Below, in pieces: positions 5,808-11,524 of a stretch of 11,524 nt of DNA. The notes under the pieces are model-generated. The model made no database searches and was not told where the DNA came from. It was given only the letters and a program-made list of their open reading frames with translations. The stretch is from the NCBI GenBank assembly GCA_036003365.1, contig DASYSL010000041.1, forward strand, positions 1 through 11,524. The letters are read 5' to 3'. Numbering within the stretch: the first letter of the stretch is position 1; each line of letters opens with the position of its first letter. The DNA comes from DASYSL01 sp036003365 (lineage in GTDB: Bacteria; Eisenbacteria; RBG-16-71-46; DASYSL01). A program made the translations under genes and the position numbers.

Positions 5808-6553
5808 AGGGCCCACCCTCCCGAGAGCGAAATCTGCGTTCCGGTCACGTACGACGCGTCGGGATGACACAAAAACGCCACCGCGCGCGCCACTTCCTCG
5901 GGAGACGCCAAGCGCCCGAGCGGCGCCAGCTGCAGCATGCGCTCACGGAACTCGTCCGACATGCGCTCGGGCCCCGTATCCACGAAACCAGGCCCCACCG
6001 CGTTCACCGTCACGCCGTGCTGGATCTCCTCGGCCGCCAGCGATCGCGTGAACGAGAGCACCGCCGCCTTGGCTGCCGTGTAAGCGGCGGTGCGCGGCCG
6101 CGCGCTCAGGTGATCGACCGGCGAGAAGGTGATGTTCACGATCCTGCCCCACTTCTCGGCCCGCATGTGGGGCAAGGCGCAGCGCGACACCAGGAACACG
6201 GAGTCGACGTTGGACGAGAACACGCGGTGCCAGTCCGAGCTCGTCGTCTCCGCGACTGTCTTCAACAGGAAGTCGCCCACGTTGTTCACCAGGATGTCCG
6301 GCGGGCCGACATGCTTCACCGCGTCGGCCACGAGATGGTGGGCGCCCTCCGAGGTCGTCACGTCGGCTTGCACCGCCGCCGCCTTCACGCCGCCCCGCCG
6401 CGCGCGCTCGGCGACCTCCTGGGCCGCCGCCTCGCTGGTGCGGTAGTTCACGACGAGATTGGCGCCCATGTCGGCCAGCGCATACGCCACGGCGCGGCCA
6501 ATGCCCCACGCCGCACCCGTGACCACCGCCGTCTTCCCGGACAATTGCCCCAT
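5804..6553 (-). CDS. SDR family NAD(P)-dependent oxidoreductase (FabG-like)
   Basis: A 249-aa classical short-chain dehydrogenase. The cofactor loop is TGAAWGIG (12-19), followed by D64-V65, NNVG at 90-93 (usually NNAG), N115, and the catalytic pair Y158 and K162 in YTAAK. The likely catalytic serine is S144 in NITFSPVD, which is 14 residues before the tyrosine instead of the more usual 13. The C-terminus PLGRLASPEEVARAVAFLC, then SYVTGTQISLSGGW, is typical of FabG-like members. The substrate cannot be told from sequence. The ATG at 6553 has GGAGG eight bases upstream and starts the usual short lead to the Rossmann fold. The gene is divergent from fabI across a 103-bp gap and is followed by the DUF1028 gene with a 4-bp overlap, forming a two-gene unit. 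A role in fatty-acid or related metabolism is suggested only by the neighbourhood. Confidence 0.92.
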   Translation of the reverse strand: MGQLSGKTAVVTGAAWGIGRAVAYALADMGANLVVNYRTSEAAAQEVAERARRGGVKAAAVQADVTTSEGAHHLVADAVKHVGPPDILVNNVGDFLLKTVAETTSSDWHRVFSSNVDSVFLVSRCALPHMRAEKWGRIVNITFSPVDHLSARPRTAAYTAAKAAVLSFTRSLAAEEIQHGVTVNAVGPGFVDTGPERMSDEFRERMLQLAPLGRLASPEEVARAVAFLCHPDASYVTGTQISLSGGWAL

Positions 6554-6647
6554 TCGATCTGCCTCCGGCCTTGCTCCATGGACGATCCCACCGTAGGCTA
6601 GCGCATCCGCGCGAGCGGCGCGCCGCGAAACCCGCGCCCCGCGCACA

Positions 6648-6659
6648 GGGGGAACACTG
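6648..6659 (+). promoter_or_regulatory. Ribosome binding site and CTG start of fabI
   Basis: GGGGG at 6648-6652 lies four bases before CTG at 6657-6659. This site decides the fabI start, since no other start codon is available in frame ahead of the Rossmann motif. Confidence 0.6.
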
Positions 6660-7433
6660 GACTCGCTCGATCTCACGGGAAAGAACGCCGTCGTCTTCGG
6701 CGTCGCCAACCACCGCTCGATCGCCTGGGGCATCGCCCAGGCGCTGGCCGCGCGCGGCGCGCGCCTGGCGCTGGCCTATCAGGGCGAGCGCTTCCAGAAG
6801 GCGCTCGAGGAGCTGAGCGCCGGGTTCCGCGATCCGGTCCTGGTCTCGTGCGACGTGCAGGAGGACGAGCAGATCGACGCCTGCTTCGCCGAGATCGGCA
6901 AGCGCATGGGCGGCGTCGATTATCTCGTGCACTCGATCGCCGCCGCCAAGCGCGAGGAGCTGACCGGCGACTTCCGCGACACGAGTCGCGACGGCTACCG
7001 CATGGCGCTCGAGGTGAGCGCGTACTCGTTCGTCGCTCTGGCCAAACGTGCCGTGCCGCTCATGGAGGGTCGCAAAGGCGCGATGCTCACGCTTTCCTAC
7101 ATCGCGGCCGAGCGCGCCGTTCCCCACTACAACGTGATGGGCAGCGCCAAGGCCGCGCTCGAGCAGGCGGTGCGCCAGCTGGCACTCGAGCTGGGGCCGC
7201 TCGGCCATCGCGTGAACTGCATCTCGGCGGGGCCGCTCAACACGCTCTCGGCACGCGGCATCAGCGGCTTCAGCGACATGCTCAAGACCATGCAGGAGAA
7301 AACGCCTTTGCGCCGCAACGTCACGCTCGAAGACGTCGGCGGCACGGCCCTCTACCTCCTGAGCGATCTCGCGAGCGGCGTCACCGGCGAGACCATCCAC
7401 GTCGACGCCGGCGCGCACATCCTCACCGTCTAG
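6657..7433 (+). CDS. fabI: Enoyl-[acyl-carrier-protein] reductase [NADH], apparent CTG start
   Basis: A 258-aa FabI, which reduces the enoyl-ACP double bond in the last step of each fatty-acid elongation cycle. From the proposed start the protein reads LDSLDLTGKNAVVFGVANHR then SIAWGIA (first residue would be Met), matching the family start exactly. Y148, Y158 and K165 (YNVMGSAK) match E. coli Y146, Y156 and K163. LVHSIAAAKREEL and ISAGPLNTLSARGISGF are also typical. The frame has no ATG, GTG or TTG between the in-frame stop at 6594 and this point, whereas CTG at 6657 has AGGGGG four bases upstream. The next usual start, GTG at 6855, would remove the NADH-binding motif. A CTG start, or a base error in a usual start codon, is therefore the best reading. 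The stop abuts the murB start. Confidence 0.93.
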   Translation: MDSLDLTGKNAVVFGVANHRSIAWGIAQALAARGARLALAYQGERFQKALEELSAGFRDPVLVSCDVQEDEQIDACFAEIGKRMGGVDYLVHSIAAAKREELTGDFRDTSRDGYRMALEVSAYSFVALAKRAVPLMEGRKGAMLTLSYIAAERAVPHYNVMGSAKAALEQAVRQLALELGPLGHRVNCISAGPLNTLSARGISGFSDMLKTMQEKTPLRRNVTLEDVGGTALYLLSDLASGVTGETIHVDAGAHILTV

Positions 7434-8468
7434 ATGACCTGGAACGACGTGCGCCCGGCGGCGCCCCGCACCGACCCCAAGCTCCTCGGCGACTTCGAGC
7501 GCCTGCTCGGCGAAGAGCTGGGGGCGCGCGGCAAGTCGCCCGACGTGCAGCGTGACGAGCACCTCTCGCGCCACACCACGCTGCAGATCGGCGGCCCGGC
7601 CGATGCGCTGGTCGAAGCGCGCACGCCCGAAGCCGTGCGCGCGGCACTGGCGGCCGCGCGCCGCGCCGGCCTGCCGGCGTTCGTGCTCGGCGGCGGCTCG
7701 AACCTCCTGGTCTCCGACGAGGGCTGGCGCGGCGTGGTCGTGCACGTCGCCGTGGACAGCGTGCAGTTCAAGGGCGAGCACGCCGTCGTCGGCGCCGGGA
7801 AGAACTTCCTGGAGTTCATTCTCGATTGCCGCGACCGCAGTCTCAGCGCGCTCGAGTTCGCCTCGGGCGTGCCCGGCGACATCGGCGGCGCCATGTACGG
7901 CAACGCGGGCTGCTACGGGAAGTCGATCGGCGAGTTCGTCATCGACGCGGTGGTGTGCAAGCCGGACGGCAGCGAGCTCATGGAAGTGCCGGCCACGTTC
8001 TTCCAGTTCGATTATCGCGACTCACGCCTCAAGCGCGACCCGCACATCATCGTCTCGGCCAGGCTGCGCGTCGAGCCGGGGTCGCTCGAATTGATCCAGG
8101 GCGAGATCGATTCGCGGCTCGAGGAGCGGCGCATCAAGCATCCGGACTGGCGCCGCGAGCCCACCGCGGGCTCCTACTTCAAGAATCTGCCGCCCGAGCG
8201 GGCGGGCGAGCATCGCGTGCCCGCCGGCAAGGTTCTGGACCAGGTTCATTGCCGCGGCCTGCGCGTGGGTCAGGCGATGGTGTTCGCCAAGCACGCCAAC
8301 ATCATCGTGAACGAGGGCGGCGCGACGGCGCGCGAAGTGCTCACGCTCGCCGAAGTGATGAAGACGCGCGTGCGCCAAGCCTTCCATGTTCATCTGGAAG
8401 AAGAAGTCATGTTCGTGGGCCAGCGCCCGGAGCTGCTGCCTCACCCCGAGCTCGACGGCGCGAGCTAG
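7434..8468 (+). CDS. murB: UDP-N-acetylenolpyruvoylglucosamine reductase
   Basis: A 344-aa MurB, the FAD enzyme that reduces UDP-GlcNAc-enolpyruvate to UDP-MurNAc with NADPH in peptidoglycan synthesis. FAD-binding blocks are HTTLQIGGPADALVEA, VLGGGSNLLVSDEGWRGVV and GVPGDIGGAMYGNAGCYG. The catalytic serine is S247 in PTAGSYFKN, and the catalytic glutamate is E324 in LEEEVMFVG. HANIIVNEGGATAREVL matches the C-terminal substrate domain. It looks like the shorter type II (Bacillus-type) arrangement with about 40 extra N-terminal residues. ATG 7434 directly follows the fabI TAG with no gap and has no clear Shine-Dalgarno, so translation probably depends on ribosomes finishing fabI. A later start is possible (GTG 7449). 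The stop is three bases from the convergent hydrolase stop. Confidence 0.96.
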   Translation: MTWNDVRPAAPRTDPKLLGDFERLLGEELGARGKSPDVQRDEHLSRHTTLQIGGPADALVEARTPEAVRAALAAARRAGLPAFVLGGGSNLLVSDEGWRGVVVHVAVDSVQFKGEHAVVGAGKNFLEFILDCRDRSLSALEFASGVPGDIGGAMYGNAGCYGKSIGEFVIDAVVCKPDGSELMEVPATFFQFDYRDSRLKRDPHIIVSARLRVEPGSLELIQGEIDSRLEERRIKHPDWRREPTAGSYFKNLPPERAGEHRVPAGKVLDQVHCRGLRVGQAMVFAKHANIIVNEGGATAREVLTLAEVMKTRVRQAFHVHLEEEVMFVGQRPELLPHPELDGAS

Positions 8469-8471
8469 CCC

Positions 8472-9233
8472 CTACTTCCACCCCTTCAACACATTGTTGG
8501 CCAGGAAGGCGTCGATCTGGGTCCAGGCCTGGAGCGCCACGTCGGCCTTGTAGCCGGGGCGCGTGTCGTTCAAGAAGGCGTGGCCGACACCCTCGAATTC
8601 CACCGTCCTCACGTTGCGCCCGGAGGCGTGGCCGAAGGCCTCGAACTTCTTCACGTCTTCCGGCGTGATGCCTTGATCGAGCGCGCCATAGATCCCGAGC
8701 AGGGGGCCGCGCAGCTTCTTGAGGCTGGTCGGCGACATCACCGGCGCGCCATAGCAGACGACCGTGGCATCGAAGGGGCTGTTGTCCAGCGAGGCCTTGA
8801 GCGCGAGGCCGCCGCCCATGCAGAACCCGATCACGCCGTTCTTGAGGAGCTTGGCGCCCGAGCTCGGCGGACGAAGATAGTTGGCCGCCGCCTGAATGTC
8901 GGTGATCCCTCGCTCGTCGGGCAGGCCGCGCATCAGCTCGTGGGCCGTCTCTTCATTGGTCGCCACCTTGCCGCGATAGAGATCGGGCGCCAGCACGCGG
9001 AAGCCCTGCGCCGCGAAGCGATCGGCCGTCTGCTTGACCCAGTCGTTGAGCCCCCACCACTCATGAACGACGACGAGATTGCCCTTGGGCTCGCCCTGCG
9101 GCTCGACGAGATAGGCATTGATCTTGTCGTCCCCGGCGGTGATCTCGATCAATTTGCCCGCGTGCGATTCGGTCTTGGCGAAGGCGGGCACGGCACACAC
9201 GAGCGCCAGGGACACCAGGGCGAAGCGAAGCAT
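8472..9233 (-). CDS. Exported dienelactone hydrolase family protein
   Basis: A 253-aa alpha/beta hydrolase of the dienelactone hydrolase family. Residues 1-19 form a signal peptide (MLRFALVSLALVCAVPAFA, cut before K20). Family motifs are VVHEWWGLNDWVKQ (E58), RVLAPDLYRGKVA, the nucleophile C138 in GFCMGGG, D186 in YGALDQGITP and H218 in GVGHAFLND, giving a complete Cys-Asp-His triad. The ATG at 9233 has AAGGAG six bases upstream. Classical members cleave dienelactone in chloroaromatic breakdown, but exported relatives act on unknown esters or lactones, so no precise substrate is claimed. The gene follows selD on the same strand with a 23-bp gap, so the two are probably co-transcribed, although no functional link is evident. 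The stop nearly meets the murB stop. Confidence 0.92.
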   Translation of the reverse strand: MLRFALVSLALVCAVPAFAKTESHAGKLIEITAGDDKINAYLVEPQGEPKGNLVVVHEWWGLNDWVKQTADRFAAQGFRVLAPDLYRGKVATNEETAHELMRGLPDERGITDIQAAANYLRPPSSGAKLLKNGVIGFCMGGGLALKASLDNSPFDATVVCYGAPVMSPTSLKKLRGPLLGIYGALDQGITPEDVKKFEAFGHASGRNVRTVEFEGVGHAFLNDTRPGYKADVALQAWTQIDAFLANNVLKGWK

Positions 9234-9256
9234 CCATTTCTCCTTCGAGAGAGTGA

Positions 9257-10318
9257 TCAAGCGACGACTCGAATGTGTCCCGCGGGACCGGCCACGATCT
9301 CCCCCACCACGGCGCGCGCCAGCGTGCGCTCGCGCGCCAGCGCCTCGAGCAAGGCGGGCACGCGATCGGCCGGCAGAGCGATCAGCATGCCGCCCGACGT
9401 CTGGGCGTCGGCCAGCAGCAGCTGGTCCTCCTTGGACAGCGCGGCGTCGTATGCGACCCAATCGTTCAAGAAGCGCCAGTTGGCGTGCGTGCCCCCGGGC
9501 GCGTTGCCTTCGCGCACGTAGGTGCGCGCTGCCTCGATGAAGGGCACTGCGCCGTTTCGGATCACGCCCGACACGCCGCTCGCCGCCAGCAGGTTGCGTA
9601 AGTGCCCGAGCAGGCCGAAGCCCGTGATGTCGGTGGCCGCGTGCGCGCCGGCCTCGAGCATGGCTGTACAGGCGCCGCGGTTGAGGTGCTTCATGGTCTC
9701 GATGGCCTCGGGCATGGCGCCCAGGTGATCGCGGTCGTTCTTGTTGGCGGTCGAGATCACGCCCAGGCCGAGCGGCTTGGTGAGCACCAGGACGTCGCCC
9801 ACCCGAGCGCCGGCGTTCGAGATCACGCGGTCGGGATGCACCTCGCCCACCACCGCGAGCCCGTAGATGGGCTCATCGGTCTTGATGGTGTGGCCGCCGA
9901 CCACGTCGATGCCCGCTTCCTTCACCTTCTCGATGCCGCCGCGCAGGATCTCGCGCAGGATCTCGGGCGCCAGCGTCTCGTCGGGAAAGCCGACGAGGTT
10001 CAAGGCCGACAAAGGCCGCCCGCCCATGGCATAGACGTCGGACAAGGCGTTGGCCGCCGCCACCGACCCGAAGTCGTACGGATCGTCGACAATGGGCGTG
10101 AAGAAATCGGTGGTGAAGACGAGCGCGCGCTCGTCGTCGAGGCGGATCACGGCCGCGTCGTCGGCGGTGCTCGAGCCGATCAGGACGCGCGGATCGCGCA
10201 CTTCCGGCAGGCCGGCGAGCAAGGGCAGCAGATATCCGGGCGGGTGCTTGGCGGCGCAGCCCGCGCGCTTGGCGGTCTGCGTCAGGCGCACGGCCGGGAC
10301 GTCGGATGTGGAGGACAT
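9257..10318 (-). CDS. selD: Selenide, water dikinase (selenophosphate synthetase)
   Basis: A 353-aa SelD, which makes selenophosphate from selenide and ATP for selenocysteine or 2-selenouridine synthesis. The N-terminal active-site segment is RAGCAAKHPPGYL: C21 and K24 correspond to the catalytic C17 and K20 of E. coli, while the second, non-essential cysteine of the E. coli GCGCK motif is alanine. Other family blocks are SSTADDAAVIRLDD, FTTDFFTPIVDDPYDFGSVA, ANALSDVYAMGG, DVVGGHTIK, LTKPLGLGVISTA, ATDITGFGLLGHL and DAQTSGGMLIALP. The ATG at 10318 has GAGG eight bases upstream. The protein uses cysteine, not selenocysteine, at position 21. No selA, selB, tRNA-Sec or selU is in the window, so the downstream use of selenophosphate cannot be stated. 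Confidence 0.96.
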   Translation of the reverse strand: MSSTSDVPAVRLTQTAKRAGCAAKHPPGYLLPLLAGLPEVRDPRVLIGSSTADDAAVIRLDDERALVFTTDFFTPIVDDPYDFGSVAAANALSDVYAMGGRPLSALNLVGFPDETLAPEILREILRGGIEKVKEAGIDVVGGHTIKTDEPIYGLAVVGEVHPDRVISNAGARVGDVLVLTKPLGLGVISTANKNDRDHLGAMPEAIETMKHLNRGACTAMLEAGAHAATDITGFGLLGHLRNLLAASGVSGVIRNGAVPFIEAARTYVREGNAPGGTHANWRFLNDWVAYDAALSKEDQLLLADAQTSGGMLIALPADRVPALLEALARERTLARAVVGEIVAGPAGHIRVVA

Positions 10319-10376
10319 GCGGGGAACCTCGAAGAGCGCCTGGGCGGGGCGGCGCTCGGACCTGAGTCTAGCAAGC

Positions 10377-10392
10377 GCGGCGTATCCGCCGC
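10377..10392 (-). terminator. Small hairpin at the end of the S9 peptidase gene (weak)
   Basis: A perfect 6-bp stem GCGGCG-TATC-CGCCGC begins at the last base of the peptidase stop codon. On the minus strand it is followed by GCTTGC, not a T run, so it may be an mRNA-end structure or a leaky terminator. The 73-bp gap to selD holds no other clear signal. Confidence 0.3.
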
Positions 10393-11524
10393 TAGTTCAC
10401 GGGTTTCAGGTAGCGATCGTACCAATCGAGCATGCGGCGCAGCATGTCGATCTGATGCTTCTCCTCGCGCGGCAGATGTCCCTCGCGTGGATAGACGACG
10501 AGCTGGCACGGCACGCCGAGCTGCTTGAGCGCGCGGTAGTAGCCGATCGACTGGCCGACGGGATTGGCCACGTCCTCCTCGCCGTGCAGGATCAAGGTCG
10601 GCGTGTTGGCACTCGCGATGTGCATGTTGGGCGAGCTGTGAGCGAAGGCGTCGGCATGGTTCCATGGCCGGCCGAAGAACCACTCATCGCCTTGCGGGTA
10701 GTCCTCGGTCTCGAACTCGGCCACGAGATCGAAGGTTCCGGCACCCGCAACCGCACACTTGAATCGCGACGTGAGGGTCGGCGCCCACTGGCTCATGTAG
10801 CCCCCATAGGACCAGCCGCCGATGCCGAGCCGGTTCGGATCGGTGCGGCCCCGGCCCAGCACTGCATCCACCGCCGCCATCTGATCGCGATAGTCTCCGC
10901 CGCCCCAATCGCCACGGTTGAGCTTGGTGAACTCCGAGCCGTAGGCCTCGGAGCCACGCGGATTGACCATGAGCACCTGATAGCCGTGGGCGACCAGGAG
11001 CTGCGGCCACATCCCGAACCAATACGTAGAAGAAGCGTCGAAGCTGCTCGTCGGCCCGCCATGCACGAGAAGAACGAGCGGCAGCTTGCCGCGCGCATGC
11101 GGCGGCTCGAGGAGTGCCGCCTCGATGGAGCGCCCGTCGAAGCTCTTGAAGCGGAAGATCTCGGCCGGGGCGAGTGGCGTGTCTGCCCATGAGGCAGGCT
11201 GAATGTGACTGATCTGCCGCGTCTTGCCATCGGGTGTGCGCAGGTAGATCTCGCCCTGACGCTCGAAGCCATTGCCGTAATACGCGACGGTTCCGTCACG
11301 CGCCACGTCGAAGTCGCGCGCCGAGAGCGGCAGTGTGATGCGCTCGGGCGTCTTGCCGCGCTCGAGCTGATACACGCGATAGAAGAATCCGTCGGTGACC
11401 GAGAAGTAGACGGTCTCCTCGTTTTGCCACTTGACCGTTTTCACCGGTCGATCTACCGCCATGCTCTCGTCACCCAAGCCTCCCGGGATGTCCTGCAAGA
11501 AGAGATCGTGCGGGGCGGGACCCT
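10392..11524 (-). CDS. S9 family prolyl oligopeptidase, C-terminal part (partial at window edge)
   Basis: The frame runs off the right edge, so the N-terminus is missing; 377 codons including the stop are present. The first part (codons before about 11170) looks like the last blades of the S9 beta-propeller (VYFSVTDGFFYRVYQL, GTVAYYGNGFERQGEIYL). The peptidase domain follows: LPLVLLVHGGPTSSF, VLMVNPRGSEAYGSEF, the nucleophile serine in GGWSYGGYMSQW (codon at 10809-10811), the acid in HGEEDVANPVGQS (Asp at 10572-10574) and the histidine in REGHLPREE (codon at 10476-10478). The triad is complete. S9B/S9C-type enzymes cleave peptides, often at Pro or from the N-terminus; the exact specificity and whether it is exported cannot be told without the missing part. 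selD lies 73 bp downstream on the same strand. Confidence 0.94.
   Translation of the reverse strand, partial: GPAPHDLFLQDIPGGLGDESMAVDRPVKTVKWQNEETVYFSVTDGFFYRVYQLERGKTPERITLPLSARDFDVARDGTVAYYGNGFERQGEIYLRTPDGKTRQISHIQPASWADTPLAPAEIFRFKSFDGRSIEAALLEPPHARGKLPLVLLVHGGPTSSFDASSTYWFGMWPQLLVAHGYQVLMVNPRGSEAYGSEFTKLNRGDWGGGDYRDQMAAVDAVLGRGRTDPNRLGIGGWSYGGYMSQWAPTLTSRFKCAVAGAGTFDLVAEFETEDYPQGDEWFFGRPWNHADAFAHSSPNMHIASANTPTLILHGEEDVANPVGQSIGYYRALKQLGVPCQLVVYPREGHLPREEKHQIDMLRRMLDWYDRYLKPVN

Noticed and set aside
6855..7433. fabI starting at GTG 6855
   Set aside because: This start would remove the NADH-binding N-terminus, which is fully conserved in frame back to CTG 6657.
5943..7781. 612-codon minus-strand open frame across the SDR, fabI and murB genes
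   Set aside because: It runs across three genes with clear catalytic motifs in other frames, and its own translation is low-complexity without motifs.

Overview
The window is a strongly G+C-rich bacterial chromosomal segment with tightly packed housekeeping and exported-protein genes. There are no tRNA or rRNA genes, no insertion sequence and no phage genes. The 526-aa secreted protein at 1513-3093 carries a signal peptide, a proline tract and a C-terminal FlgD-like/type IX-style sorting domain. Together with the high G+C and the mix of gene families, this suggests an uncultured FCB-type lineage, with Candidatus Eisenbacteria as my best guess. This is an inference from protein style; there is no marker gene in the window to confirm it.

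Layout. On the minus strand at the left edge are the N-terminal part of a gamma-glutamyltranspeptidase (1-406), a DUF4081-type GNAT acetyltransferase that overlaps it (370-1326), a terminator-like hairpin, and the secreted beta-propeller-like protein (1513-3093). A 600-bp gene-free region follows (3094-3693). It holds an unusual array of short G+C-rich palindromes spaced about 37 bp apart, directly in front of ispH on the plus strand (3694-4710). ispH converges on an exported DUF1028-TPR protein (4707-5807, minus) that is translationally coupled to an upstream SDR oxidoreductase (5804-6553, minus). Divergent from the SDR is a fabI-murB pair on the plus strand (6657-7433, 7434-8468); fabI appears to use a CTG start. 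Convergent with murB is a minus-strand unit of selD (9257-10318) and an exported dienelactone hydrolase (8472-9233). Upstream of these, also on the minus strand, is the C-terminal part of an S9 prolyl oligopeptidase (10392-11524).

How the genes work together. ispH (isoprenoid precursors), fabI (fatty-acid elongation) and murB (peptidoglycan precursor) all serve cell-envelope synthesis. The SDR divergent from fabI may also act on acyl or polyketide-like ketones. The S9 peptidase and gamma-glutamyltranspeptidase point to peptide and glutathione breakdown. SelD implies selenium use, but no selenoprotein or other sel gene is in the window.

The most unusual feature is the phased palindrome array at 3421-3624, possibly extending to the ispH start. 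Next are the CTG start of fabI and a chain of overlapping or abutting gene ends. The rest of the window looks like ordinary chromosomal gene content.
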